Shown piece by piece: positions 52,681-64,000 of a stretch of 64,000 nt of DNA (position 1 is its first letter; each line of letters starts with the position of its first letter). A program made the position numbers and the translations under genes. The notes under the pieces were generated by a model. The model was not told the DNA's origin and did not search any database. It saw only the letters and a program-made list of their open reading frames with translations. The DNA comes from Castanea sativa (taxonomy: Eukaryota > Streptophyta > Magnoliopsida > Fagales > Fagaceae): NCBI RefSeq assembly GCF_040712315.1, contig NC_134017.1, positions 1,394,001-1,458,000 of the forward strand, written 5' to 3'.

Positions 52681-53990
52681 GGAATAACAACTTATTTTTG
52701 ACCCCCCTCTTCTACCGCCCTGAATAAGAGATGCTTGCCCCAAATAAGGGACTGGCGGGCAAGGCTAAGACACCCCTTATCTGACCATAATGCATTTTTG
52801 CCCTCAAGCTATCATTTGCTATTTATATGTAGTAGCATATGTTGCTATCCAACTAAATATTGTTTTCACTTATGGAGTAGTTTATTCCAAACTTTTAATT
52901 TATTTTTAATTTTATATTTTTGAGTGGGAGGGAAAGGATGAAAAGTGTTAAAGGAACAAACTAGATGCCATTAGGCTAAAAGCCCACTCGGGCTCATGAT
53001 TTACACTCATTTGTTTCAATGGAAAATGCTTTTACAAGAATGATTTCCTGTGCTAGTAGGATTAGAAGATCATAATGTTAAGTAGAGGGAAACCAGCTTA
53101 AGCTAATGAAAAACACTACAACTATTTAACATGTTTTGCTTTAGTTGTTTTCTTCTCTCTCTCTCTCTCTCTCTTTGAGCTTGCGTTATTCAATCTTGAG
53201 TTTATATATATCTATTGAGATTTGAGACACTTTATATACATATATTGATTGCTTCTCTGAATAGTGTTTATCAAATTCGTTGTTGTATGATATTGCAATT
53301 TTTACCGTTGCAATCAGATGAATTGCTTCGAAAAAAAAAAAAAAAAAAGGCAAACAAACTGAACAATGTTTGCTAAAGCTTGCATTAAGGCTTATTTGAA
53401 ACGATTCATCCCATTCAAGGCCCATAGTGGAGCAAAAAGGCTATCTACATATAGACATTACTGGGCTACATTGAAAACACACTATTTGAGTCCAAACAAA
53501 TTATAGCCCAAAATGGTACTAATTTTTCAATGATGTAGTTTATATTTGACTTCATCGTGCACTGAGATTGATTATCAATTCAATTTCCATGCATTATTCA
53601 CTGGCTTTTCATTGACATTTATAGCATCATTTAAACCCAATTTATAATCAAGAATATCGTTGGTGTGTTGGCATTTCTGATAGTCACACAGAAGAAAAAA
53701 GTAATGGCCAAGAATGTAGTGTAAAATTTGAGAAATTGTGGCATCATTTTAATCATTGATCTTGTGCTTGTTATCACCAATGTCCACTATAAATAGAATG
53801 ATAAAATTGGGGTGGCTATAGTTGCAAATAAAACTTAAGATGAGCCTTTACAAGGGAAGAGACGAATCCATACATACAAGAGGTAGATCCCAACAAGTCC
53901 ATGGATGAGAATGAGATACCTAGCTTCTCTTTGAGATTGGGCGAAACCACCTTTTCCTCTTCTTGTTTGGATTGAAGGAAAACAAGTGGA
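52680..53990. repeat. 1.2-kb dispersed block, copy 1
   Basis: Aligns in order and orientation with 62560-63740: AATAAGAGATGC, ACTATCATTTGCTAT-like text, GCTTGCATTAAGG, GGGCTACATTGAA, GTGTTGGCATTTCTGA, ATCATTTTAATCATTGATCT and ACAAGAGGTAGATCCC. It includes a (CT)n run (53155-53174) and a poly-A run (53331-53348) that copy 2 lacks. Function unknown. Confidence 0.8.
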
Positions 53991-54379
53991 ATGGGATGCA
54001 CTTTTAATAGAGCATTCTATATATATTCTCTTATTTAAGAGTTTTGTAAAAATGAATGAAATAGTAAGGAAGGAATACTTATTTTATTATTATTTAGATA
54101 TAATTTTTTAGAAGTTAAATTTTAGGTTTCTTAATTGAATTTAATCATGTGGTTGCATTGATCAATCTAACCAACAAAAAAAAAAAATGGAAGCCTAGTG
54201 TTTTTTTTTTCTTTTTTAAAGGATAATTAAATTTAACAATATAACCAATGCAACTACTTGGTTAAATTTAATTAGAGAAATTAAAGTATCAAAATTTTAT
54301 CATTTCACCACAAGTATTGCATCCTTTCAAAAGTGGGATGAATCATTCATTCTCCTCATTAATTGCATAAAAATTAAGA
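53991..54379. other. Intergenic, no gene recognised
   Basis: A/T-rich; homopolymer A near 54176-54187. ACCAACAAAA... and AACCAATGCAACTACTTGGTTA near 54245 face TGTGGTTGCATTGATCAATC near 54149 as a weak inverted repeat. Confidence 0.35.
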
Positions 54380-54868
54380 GCCTGTTTAGTAGACTTTAAT
54401 ATGCGTTGTAATGTAATGGTTATTCCTATGGTTTAATTATTCTTTAGTTTGGTTATGTTTTTATTACAAGAAATAATCATTCCTAATGAATAGATATTTT
54501 TCAAAATGAGGAATAACTATTCCTCTTTAAAAGGTTGTATTAGCTATTCCTTAATAAGTGCAATAATTTCAAAACTTAATATATTTCCAAGTAAACAAAC
54601 TTTTCATATACATCTAACAATTATAAAAATAAAAAATCATAAAAAATAACACATTTGCCTCTTAAATTTAAAAAAAAAAAATTTTAAGGAGATATAATTG
54701 TTTGAGTAAGATATTTCCTAAAATAAATGTTAAGTTTCATTCTAATGTTATAACTCACAACCAAACTAATGAATATATTTAGTTATTACATTACAACACA
54801 TTTTATTACTAGTAATAAAGATTACAATTCCTGTCGTAATCCCTATTCAGTATACGAAACGTACCCTA
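54380..54868. mobile_element. Non-autonomous DNA element with imperfect TIRs
   Basis: Left end GAGCCTGTTTAGTAGACTTT followed by AATATGCGTTGTAATGTAAT. Right end complement GGGTACGTTTCGTATACTG followed by AATAGGGATTAC. Inside, GGAATAACTATTCC-type palindromic units repeat. A remnant of a related element is at 6241. Confidence 0.5.
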
Positions 54869-55590
54869 AGTTTTTATCATGATTTGTTTCAATCATAATT
54901 AAAAATGGGCATAATAAAAAAAATTGTGTCCATTTTTTAATGGACACAATATATATTCCTTATTTATAAACTCCTGAACATGCTATGACAAGAAACCCTC
55001 TTTCTTTAGCTTACCTTGCAATTTATCCCTTAATAATTTATCCAATTCATTCTTTCATGAACTGTACAGTTACACTCATTTTTTGGTAATCTTCGTTTTC
55101 ATCTCGTTTACTTCTTCGATTTGGCTCTAATAGGTGCTTCTTTATTTTGTATTTACTTTTTTTTTAATCGCTATATGGATAAATCCATGACTCTCCTGTG
55201 AGCAATAAGAGTTCATTGAATCATAACAACTTAAAATTTGCATCAATTACTTCAGATATGAGTTGTCTCACAAGGAGGTAATAGATTATAGCTCCGTTAG
55301 CAAAAAGCTCTCATCATGATGAGTCTTGCAATGTACGTACAGTCATACATGTATATAATTAAAATTTTATTAATGTGTGTACTTAGAGCATACAATAATA
55401 TACCATTTTTTGAAAAAGTTTTTATTGAAAATTAAAACAGTTTTGATAGCATGTATTGTAAATTATATGGCTTGTGTAGTAAATTTTGTGCTATATATGA
55501 ATAATGCATTAAACAGGTAAAGAGCTCGTATGTTGAGCTACTTATCAGAAAATCAAGCCAACAGATGAGCCAAGCAAATAAAGATCATCA
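54869..55590. other. Intergenic, no gene recognised
   Basis: No convincing exon or repeat boundary. Confidence 0.4.
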
Positions 55591-55600
55591 AGAAACATAG

Positions 55601-55815
55601 TGTTAGAAGAAACTGGACCCGCGCATAAACGACTGTAACTTAAACCTGTAATGTTTTGATAGTTGTAAAGCTACCTGTAGTTAGTTACGGACACGTGTTA
55701 GTTGTTCATTGGTAGTTTTTGTAACTGTATTTTGGAGGGAAAATGAGTATAGTTTGGGAAGTTAGTTGCTAAATTCCTGTACATGATCATAATTCATTAA
55801 TGCAATACAAATTTT
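55601..55815 (+). mobile_element. Possible short LTR
   Basis: Begins TGTTAGAAGAAACTGG and ends near AATTCATTAATGCAATACAA, with GTTAGTTACGGACACGTG inside. The style is that of copia LTRs, but no target duplication or partner was found. Confidence 0.25.
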
Positions 55816-56473
55816 TTTTTTTTTCATCAAGATTTTCATGCTACTAATAAGGAAGTAATAAACCTTAAAGAGGCTAGATCAAAACATAATTGAAAATGAA
55901 TCCAATTATTGATCATGTCATAAAGAACTCTTATGTCCACGACCTAAGTGCCACCTAATTCAGCCATTAGTTGCAAATCCATATTATTAGATATTGGTGA
56001 ATACACGATCATTAGGTGATCAAGAAACCAGTTCACAACAAAATTGAATTTTCTTGACAGTGGCAGAATTAGGATTTGACCCTAGGGGGAGCAAAATTTA
56101 TAATTAATATATATGTGTCTCCATAAACAAATACATATTGTGCATGCAACATACAACACATGCATGCATCATATATACAAAATATTAACCAAACTTGACA
56201 ATCAAATGCCAATAATATGAATAGTAAGCGATCATTCAATATTGAAAGATTCCTTAAAATCATTGCATATCATTATATTGTGTATATTTTATTAGTTTTT
56301 TTAAAATATATAGCTAAGTTGTATTGTAATTTTTGACATAGTTAAAATTCCATTTATAATTCTCATGATTTTTTTTATAGGATCATATAATAATTTTTAA
56401 TAAATCAGTAAACCTAAAATACAGTTTTTGTTAAACTGAATATGATTAGATTATAACAATTTTAAACCATGTA
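55816..56473. other. Intergenic, no gene recognised
   Basis: At 56057-56095 GTGGCAGAATTAGGATTTGA resembles, in inverted orientation, GGGGCGGAGCCAGGGGGTCG at about 57940-57972, perhaps ends of one old element. Otherwise unassigned. Confidence 0.35.
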
Positions 56474-56478
56474 ATAAC

Positions 56479-57218
56479 TGTATGTGCTAGAAAATTGATG
56501 GCCCAAGCCCACTGAGACTAGTGAGACCCTTCCTTCAAATTAAGCCCAAATCAATAGAATTTGAATAGAGAGTGGGAAAATGATTTTAGTGTAAGTTAAA
56601 TTAAGTTCAGCTCTGAGGCTGAAAATCCAAATATGGATAGAGAAGAATGATTCGGACAGTAATTAAGATTAATGATATCCTTAGGTCTGTCCAAGGATGA
56701 GTTCTTATACAAGAATTTATGCAAGTCCTAATCTAGGTCCTTCACCACTGTTCCAGTTCTTATCCTCTTAATTATGTTCTCTCAAAAAAAGATTGGACCC
56801 CCATTGGGAAGTTCCCCTCCCTTTTATATTCTTTTCCTTTGCATCCTAACCCTCCACTTGTATACTTTTAGGCTTTCTTTAGGACACTTGTCCCATCAAC
56901 ATTCTACTAAATGTGGTAAAAGGGGCTGCTTAACTGTGAATCTACTGTTCAGGTGTCATTTCCTCATTAATGCAGCTGATAAGGTTATTGCTATGCATTC
57001 AATGCAAAGGTAGTAGGTAAACTTTTACAAAAACTTCTTTCCACTACATTGGCCCTCTCCTAGAAGGCTATTTCTCCTGCTTGGGTGCTCATGAGATATC
57101 GTGCACCTTTCCCATCCTCTTCTCGGGTAAACCAATTTCTCGGGCCAAAGGCACTTTACAAATGAATTGGTGAAGGATATACCACTCCTTACCCTCCTCG
57201 GTCCTCGGACTCCCCACA
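56479..57218 (+). mobile_element. Solo LTR, 740 bp, perfect 5-bp TSD ATAAC
   Basis: Begins TGTATGTGCTAG and ends GGACTCCCCACA, the canonical TG...CA. ATAAC occurs directly on both sides (56474-56478 and 57219-57223). Inside are GGCCCAAGCCC near the start, a TTTATATTC TATA-like box near 56823, and CTCCTCGGTCCTCGG near the end. No second LTR or pol sequence is nearby, so recombination between two LTRs is the likely history. Ty3-gypsy type is suggested by style only. Open frames inside are not genes. Confidence 0.8.
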
Positions 57219-57223
57219 ATAAC

Positions 57224-57721
57224 TATTTGTGCAACTACATTTTTAGAGTTTAACTTTAAAATAATATCAAATTATGAAATTTGTCATGTAATTGTTTCCA
57301 AAATTTATGGCTTAATACTTTTGGAAGGAATCTTTTTTTGGGTGGTATTTTCATCTCTTCAATTAAGACTTTTTCTTTTTTATTTAAGTTTATTTTTTAT
57401 CATTGTTTTTCTTTTTATAAATTCTGAACTTTAAAAAATATTGATAAAGTAAAAAAAGATATGAAGATATATGATATATCAATTGAGTTTGATTTGTAAA
57501 AAAAGATATGGACATATATACACACACAAAAAAACAAAAAAAAGGATGTACATGTACGTGATTGCTTATTGTGGCTCCACCACTTTTACAATTTTATTTT
57601 GAAAAGTGTAGTTGAAGGTGTTTTCAATGCAACTCACTTACTCATGCATTATTTATCACAGTTTCAATTAAATCTCCACTTTTTACAGCTACACACATAA
57701 AAAAGGGAAATCTTGGATAGG
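57224..57721. other. Intergenic, no gene recognised
   Basis: AT-rich, no features identified. Confidence 0.4.
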
Positions 57722-57932
57722 GGGAGAAATTATAAGTTCTTCATGTTGGATAAGGAACGTGATCCACTATTCCAGTAAAAGACTCCCACATGTTTAAAAT
57801 TGCTGACTCAGATTTTTTTTTTTTTAAACAGAAACTAATTATTGACTCAACAATTTTAAATAAGTGAGAGTCTTTTAATGGAATAGTGGACAAGTGACGT
57901 GGTCTACCATGAAGACTGTATAATTTCTTGCC
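57722..57932. mobile_element. 210-bp palindromic MITE
   Basis: The arms of about 85 bp pair well: GAAATTATAAGTTCTTCATG with the complement of CATGAAGACTGTATAATTTC, and CCACTATTCCAGTAAAAGAC with GTCTTTTAATGGAATAGTGG. The centre holds a poly-T run. Target duplication not resolved. Confidence 0.7.
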
Positions 57933-59700
57933 GGGGGGCAATTATCCCCTCTCGACCCCCTGGCTCCGCCCCCGTTTCTTGATCATTGTTTTCCCCAGAA
58001 AAAAAAAAAAAAAAGTCTTCTTTATTTTATTTTTTGTTAAGCAGTTTTGGTGTAACCACTTGTACTATTCAATTGCTTGAAAGATTACCCCATTAAAAAA
58101 GAGGAGAAGTGGAAGGAAAAAAAAACCTCCGTTATAAAATAAAAGAGAAGAAGTAGTTGCAAGAGATATAACTAAAGGGAATAGGGCCTTTTCTATTAAG
58201 TGGTCATCCACTTTACTTTCACATTGCCGAAATTACAATGAGTAACTTTTCTATTGAAGGTTATATCTATCACTTTCTTTACAACCATGCTCAAATTTAT
58301 AGACTTTTGCATGCTGTTAATCTCAACTTTCTTACTAAACCAAGTGGGATATATGAGGCAATGACAACTTTGCCAATGATAGCTTTCTTACTAATTAAGG
58401 GCTGTCAATTAGTAAATATAGCTGTCAATTATATAAATTTTCAACAACCTCATCTTTATTGAATAATATAGATGACTTTTTCTATGGAACTCCAACTTTT
58501 TATCTCCCTATCTCTCTGCTATGGATTTATGGTTTCAACTCTACACGACCTAGGATTTTTTTTCTAGCCACCAAATAATCAAACCCACTAATCAAATCCA
58601 ACCAAATTATTAAAAAAATTCTTGATAAAGAAAGAAACAAACCAAACATTTTTAGAGGACAAAACTTATAAAGTTGCGTCAAACCGTGGTTGAGTCGTTG
58701 TTTGGATGGGTAGAGGCCGACCAGATTGTGGGTGGCAGCCCCATGGTGGTGGTGGTCATATATATTTTTCTCTTTGTGGATTTGAGATTTGGTTTTTTGT
58801 TTTTCCATAATATGTGACTGTGAGATGTTAAACGTTGTTTCACTTTTAAAACGCTTTGGGACTCCTTTTTTTTGTGGTAAAAAATAATAAAATTAAAACA
58901 ATATTGATTTAATTGTTTGTTGTGAGTTTTAAAGAAACAATTGAAACATTTGCATAACTGTATACAAATGAATTGAAAGATGAATGGTTAAATATTCTGT
59001 AATGAGTAAAAGATTTTTAAATATCAAATAGCAAAGTACATGCCAAGATAATCAGGTTATAATAGAGTTAAAAATATAGATTTAAAATTGTAGACATGTG
59101 TGAGAAACATTCATAAGTGTGAAAATAGTGAAGTCGAAATTTCAAATTAGCATAAATTATGAATGCTTAGACCTATTTTTTAACGATTTATGTCCAAAAT
59201 AAACGGCTTTTCAAAATAAATTATGATATTTCCTAGAGTATGTGTTGCTTAACAATGATATGATATCCATAAAAGAGACCATGTATAAATAAGTGAACAA
59301 TCAAACTTTAATGTATATTCTCAAATTGAAATAGAGTGCTAAACACAATTGATAATAGATTATAAATTAATTTTCAAAATTGTATTTTTCTTACATGTTT
59401 TTATTCTTTCTCAAATGAGTTATCCAATAAGTCATTTGTAATTTTGTTTTATATTTTGGGATGTTGATAGTGTGTAGAAATAAAACTTGTGTATTTATTT
59501 TACTTATCTTTGTGTTATTTTGTTTTAGTTAGCAATGTTAGGATTTGTATAATTTTAAAATTATTGAATAAGTTTTAATATGTTTAACTGAGTTCATTCT
59601 TGATATAAGTGGTGAATTCAAAGTAATGCATTTTACACCGAGTAATTTGTTGCATAACTTTCCAAATAGGAAATACATGTTGTTTTCTTTATAAGAAAAA
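57933..59700. other. Intergenic, no gene recognised
   Basis: Open frames near 58238-58462 (+) and 58527-58808 (-) have no recognisable domain, start context or exon partner. Otherwise AT-rich DNA. Confidence 0.4.
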
Positions 59701-60051
59701 ATTCATGCGAAAAACACGGGTCAACCCGACCCGCAACGTGATTGACCCGATCCCGATCCCGACCCATCCGTTGGCCATGTCTACCCGTGTATATGCATGG
59801 ACACAATTAAAATTAATCACAATTAAAACCATATATTTCTAAAATATTTGCTACAAAATTTTAAAACTTAGATGGACACATGACGAAAAATTAGACTCCA
59901 ATTCAAATCCAATTTAGAATCTAATTGAATTTGGGCTTTTCAATTTTTACAATCAATAATTCACATGGTACAAAATTATAAATTAAATGGGATACGTAGC
60001 GCAAAATTGAAAATCCAAATAAAATCTAATTGAATTTTCTCTATACTTTGG

Positions 60052-60120
<69 letters not shown>
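59701..60120. repeat. GC-rich repeat scrap and long (TA)n microsatellite
   Basis: CGGGTCAACCCGACCCGC near 59719 and CCCGATCCCGATCCCGACCC near 59747 are typical of ends of repetitive elements. A (TA) run of about 30 units lies at 60058-60118. Between them AATCTAATTGAATTT occurs twice (about 59920 and 60030). Confidence 0.6.
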
Positions 60121-60121
<1 letters not shown>

Positions 60122-61253
60122 AACTATATAAAAAAGTGTCAATAGCTTTTCTACAGTGATTTGGTTTATTCAATTTCTGTCTTTTTTTGGTTTTTGGTTT
60201 TGTTGTGAAAAAGCAAAAAAAATTTTAGTGAGAGACCAAATTTAGTGAGCAAAAACTCACCATTTCATGTGAGTTGGCATTTTTTTTTTGGTCTAATAAT
60301 CATCGTTCATGCCAGATTGCTTTGAGCTTGTATCCATTTTTATTTTTAAAAATATCTATACGTGGTGATAGATTATTTTTGTTTTAGGAGTTGTTATACC
60401 TACACTATAAATTGTCATAATATTTTTACAATTGTTAAGGTGTCATACAAGTTAAAATAAAATAAATTAAAATAATAAACTATCAGATTGAGACTAACCA
60501 CAACTAAAAATAAAGCTCTTGTGAAAATATTATGACATTTTGGTGTTGTTATAATATTTTTTACAATTACTAAGGTGTTAATTGCATATAAATCAAAAAA
60601 AAAAAATTACCATATTAAGACGTACCACAACTTAAAATAAAGGCATTGTAAAAATGTGACATTTTGTTATTGTCATAATATTTTTACAGTGTAAGTTTTT
60701 CAAAGCATTCGCATCAATTAATATGAAATGGCATAAGGGCCTAATTTTTTCCAACCAACCCTAAAAGTCACCCGCATCAATTTATGTATCTATTGTGCAA
60801 AATGCATTTTAGCTATGGTTCTTGTGCAAATATACACAAGCGCTGTTGTTGTGCATTCATTTTTTATTATTTCTTTGTGTTTCTTGATAATGAAGGAAAA
60901 TAGTAGTTGGTGATTTTGTTATTGTCATGATATTTTTACAATTGCTGAGGTATCCGACTATTAGTAGCTTGGTACGGACACACTTTACAAGAGATACCTA
61001 ATCAATTTTATTTTCTATTATTAAAAACTCTTTTATACTAACTTTGGCATCGGAGGTGTTGTGGCAGGCACCACACTGGTGACCTTTTCAAAGAATAGCT
61101 TATTCCATCGACGACACAAGCAGACATCTGGTTCCGTCTGGACGACCTCACTACAACTGACGAACCTGTGTTTTATCAATAATAATGTTGAAACATTCCT
61201 CAACCAAGTATGGACCAACCTGCACAACAGACCATAGGTGGGTACATAGGAGA
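60121..61253. repeat. Intergenic with imperfect tandem repeats
   Basis: TGTCATAATATTTTTACA-type units recur at about 60413, 60534-60560, 60672 and 60925, each near AARGTGTYA text, giving loose repeats of about 120-150 bp. No gene recognised; the minus-strand open frame at 61033-61227 is unsupported. Confidence 0.4.
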
Positions 61254-61256
61254 CTA

Positions 61257-61367
61257 GTGGTCCATTTGTATTGAAGGAAAGAAAGGCAGTAGAGTAAAGT
61301 TAATCCAAAATTAGCATATTGTCAGCCAATTCTACTTTACTTCTCCTCCCCTCAATCCAAACAAGCC
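61257..61367. mobile_element. 111-bp MITE related to the neprosin-exon insertion, TSD CTA
   Basis: Ends GTGGTCCATTTGTATTGAA and complement GGGCTTGTTTGGATTGAGG, flanked by CTA at 61254-61256 and 61368-61370. The body (GTAGAGTAAAGTT, CCAATTCTACTTTACTTC) matches the element at 13795-13933. Confidence 0.7.
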
Positions 61368-61370
61368 CTA

Positions 61371-61760
61371 GAATACTCTAGCAGTGGCTAACTTGGGTAG
61401 GTACTAGGTACCCGGCCTTTCTCCAAAATGCCTACATCTGCCGAGGGGCGCCCAACTTCTGTGGCATTTAATTTTAAACACAAATTCAGCAAAGCCTTTC
61501 GTTGCCTCCATAAACCAAAAGTCTCATAAGTGAAGCAAAGTCAAGATGCTTATTGAATACGTGAACCTCAAAATCATTTGAGAACAATGAATGGAATCTC
61601 AAGTCATGGTCATTTCCTCAAGTATCATATCATCGAGATGAAACTCATGAAATAATTTTGTTCGTGTAACTAAAAAAAATAGACCACGTCTCCTGGTTAG
61701 CATGCAATCACTGTTTTTTTTTTTCTCAAATATTTAACTCCAAAAATATAAAAATCAAAA
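61371..61760. other. Intergenic, no gene recognised
   Basis: No features identified. Confidence 0.4.
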
Positions 61761-61761
61761 A

Positions 61762-61928
61762 GAGAAATGTCATGTCTATAACATTTTCATAACAAATTTT
61801 AGGTAGTAGGTTGTTAATGGTGGGCAAAAAAATAATTTCAGTAATGAGTTCAATTAGGTCTAGTAACAACTTATCAATTAAAATTAATTGTGAAAGTATT
61901 AAAAAATATTATGTATATAGCACTTCTT
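61762..61928. mobile_element. Mutator-type MITE, third copy
   Basis: Starts GAGAAATGTCATGTCTATAA and ends TATATAGCACTTCTT. Same family as 33740 and 34381 (CATAACAAATTTTAGGTAG, GTAGGTTGTTAATGG). Flanking 9-mers agree only at about 7 of 9 with a shifted start, so this copy is older. Confidence 0.55.
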
Positions 61929-62311
61929 TAAACAAAAATTTTAATCAACCAACAAAAAAACGAAAAAGAAAAAAAAAAAACAAAGAGACCAAGTAAATGG
62001 GTTCTGAGAAAAAGCCCAATAAATCTCCACTTTCGCTCAATGGTCCGAAATACCCTAAGAATAGAATAATTTGTTGGGGCCCAAGGGCCCATACACAACC
62101 CCATGCTTCAAAAGAGTTTGAGGCCCAAAAAAACTAGAGAGAATCAAATCCCTCTTGGCTTACCCTCCCTAAAATGAAATTCCAGGGTTAGGACCACGTG
62201 CTCCGTCCATTTTAAAAAAGAAAACAACTGGACTTTTTTTTAAAAACAATGTCAGATTTGCAAATATAATTGATAATTCAAAGTTATCTCATTCAAATAA
62301 TTGATATATTT
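61929..62311. other. Intergenic, no gene recognised
   Basis: A-rich tract at about 61964-61981; nothing else recognised. Confidence 0.4.
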
Positions 62312-62502
62312 TTTAATAGAGTTTTAACTTATAGTATTCGTTCTTGATGATAACTCTTTATCATCAAATCAAGACACCAATTAATTATTTCTTTTAAAAA
62401 AAAAAAAGACACCAATTAGTTTGTTGTTTAGGCGAAGATTGAATTCTAGATTGCTTATTTAACTATTAGAGATTTTACCGGTTAAGCTAACTGGAACCCA
62501 TA
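62312..62502 (-). mobile_element. tRNA-derived SINE (family 1), reversed, with partial duplication
   Basis: The complement shows AGTTAGCTTAACCGGTAAAA (A-box region), GAATTCAATCTTCGCC-like B-box text and the A-rich tail. GACACCAATTA occurs on both sides of the poly-A, indicating a second truncated copy or an internal duplication. Confidence 0.65.
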
Positions 62503-62559
62503 AATAATTGACACTTTAATAGTGTTAGGGATGATAAATTACTTTCAACTCGCTTAAAT

Positions 62560-63740
62560 TTTTGACTTGTCTCTCCCATCTAAAATTCTAAATAAGAGAT
62601 GCATGCCTTAAATAAGAAACGGGACAGAGACAAGACACCCTTGATTTAACCTTACTTTGTATTTTTGCCATTCCTAAGACTATCATTTGCTATCCCTTAC
62701 GTGAAATATTTTATTGCAGACTAATAAGTTTTTTATTTAATGGGGGTGGGGAGGGAAGGGGGAGACATGTTAACACAGGATTTACAAATCTGAAAAATTG
62801 GATTTCTTTGATTGATTGTAATTCCTATGGGAAGATTTTTTTTTTTGATTATTTTTGTTTTGAGATAGTCAGGCTCACTCTCATAGGGAAGCCTATGGAT
62901 CGAATCTGAACTCATCCCTTTTGAAGAATGAATTGAAGTGCATATACGTTGGAATTGCAACATGGCTGCTAAGAGAGGTGCCATGAGATGTTTGTAAGAT
63001 GGACTTGAAATGGGAACTCCGATAATTACCTTTTGAGGGTCCAAACAATTGCTAAGCTTGCATAAGGTTTTTTAGAAAGGATTCATTTAATAAAGGGCCT
63101 TAGGGCCCAAAATTTAACGAAGAGCTTACACATAGAATACAAATGGGCTACATTGAAGCACACAAGTACTACTTGTGCCCTAACAAATTTGAACCTCATG
63201 GGCTGAGAAGCTGTGATTGATTATCAATTTCCATGGATCATATTCACTGGCTTTTCGTTGATAATTAGTGTCTTGTGTCTCTTGTGTCTAGAGTCAACAT
63301 TCTTTAGTTTTGTTTCTAATTAATTGTAGCATCAGTCAGTTGCATCATTTCAAACCACTTTAGTGTCAAGAGCATTGTTGATGTGTTGGCATTTCTGAGA
63401 GTCGTACAAAAGGAAAAAAAAAAAGTAAGGGCCAAGAATGCTGTGTTAAATTTGGGAAATTGTGGAATCATTTTCATTATTGATCTTGTACTTGTTATCA
63501 CTAATGTCCACCTTGAAATAGAATGATAAAATTGGGATGTCTATAGTTCAAAGTTGACTTAAGATATTCAGCAAAAAAAAAGAAAAAAAAAAAGACTTAA
63601 GATGAACCTTTAGGTACAAGGGAAGATGCAAACCCATGCATACAAGAGGTAGATCCCAGCAAGTTCATTATAGATCCCAGCAAGTTTATGATGAGATACC
63701 TGGCTTCTCCTTGAGAATGGGCAAAACAATCTGTTGGAGC
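62560..63740. repeat. 1.2-kb dispersed block, copy 2
   Basis: Direct-orientation copy of 52680-53990 with clear but incomplete similarity. Contains an extra tandem TAGATCCCAGCAAGTT (63650-63683). The minus-strand open frames at 62733-63044 and 63316-63501 fall inside and have no matching intact frame in copy 1. Confidence 0.8.
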
Positions 63741-64000
63741 ATTTTAATATTATTTAACTAAAAAAAAATTTATATGATAATATAAATGTAAAAATGTGAG
63801 AGTTAATATGGAAGATAAAAAATTAGTAAAAATGTTTAATTCTATATTGAAAAGGAAATAGACTATTTTATTCTTTTTAATTGTGGTGATTAATAGACTA
63901 ATATGTATTGATTCAGATATTAAGCTAGATACGTGCGTAAGGGAGAGGTAGAGGGATATATATATAAAAGCTCAGTGTCGTTATGAACAAAATTTGGCTA
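63741..64000. other. Window end, no gene recognised
   Basis: AT-rich sequence, no features identified. Confidence 0.4.

Noticed and set aside
56053..57975. A single 1.9-kb element enclosing the solo LTR and a MITE
   Set aside because: The inverted ends resemble each other only loosely and no target duplication was found; kept as a note rather than a feature.
58238..58462. 74-residue open frame as a gene
   Set aside because: No recognisable domain, no promoter or exon partners, and composition follows local AT-rich DNA.
62733..63044. 103-residue open frame on the minus strand
   Set aside because: Lies in a duplicated non-coding block whose other copy has no matching frame.

Overview
This is an AT-rich nuclear window from a woody eudicot. 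Gene density is low and introns are of ordinary dicot type. The intergenic space is filled with LTR retrotransposon remnants, tRNA-derived SINEs and many small DNA-transposon derivatives. Several of these repeat families look to me like those abundant in Fagales/Fagaceae (oak, chestnut). That placement is an inference from repeat style and was not tested by search.

Four genes look intact. A SAUR76-type auxin-responsive gene lies at 2424-2786 (+). A second, more divergent SAUR-like gene lies at 19646-19957 (-). A seven-exon CIA30/NDUFAF1-type complex I assembly factor gene spans 24289-27708 (+), with a 5'UTR intron and one GC-AG intron. A six-exon J-domain (DnaJ/HSP40) gene spans 38925-43383 (+). 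Exon joins for the last two were worked out by hand; both give uninterrupted frames of 221 and 225 residues. The genes do not form a pathway or an operon.

Broken gene pieces are also present. They are a neprosin-family (DUF239) pseudogene at about 12.99-14.96 kb, split by a small transposon and missing its centre; a U-box E3 ligase fragment carried inside a Mutator-like element at 47.64-48.85 kb; a probable relic of the last CIA30 exon at about 29.65 kb; a Ty1-copia integrase fragment at 16.43 kb; a LINE fragment at 30.63-30.95 kb; and a possible RPA-like zinc-ribbon fragment at 8.7 kb.

Layout: 0-3 kb, a tandem duplication and the SAUR76-like gene. 3-12.5 kb, SINEs, MITEs, a copia LTR fragment and a probable solo LTR. 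12.5-19 kb, neprosin pseudogene, hAT-like element, copia relic, foldback element and tandem repeats. 19.6-20 kb, second SAUR. 21.3-22.3 kb, a 1-kb palindrome. 23.3-27.7 kb, CIA30. 28-37 kb, repeats including a TRIM element with a 9-bp-TSD MITE nested in one LTR. 38.7-43.7 kb, DnaJ gene with repeats in its introns. 45-47 kb, a duplicated block flanking a complete small Helitron. 47.6-48.9 kb, Pack-MULE-like element. 49-64 kb, MITEs, a solo LTR with a perfect TSD, and a 1.2-kb block present twice about 9.9 kb apart.

Nothing here looks like a wholly new biological system. The most informative features are nested or gene-capturing mobile elements whose ends and target-site duplications can be read directly.
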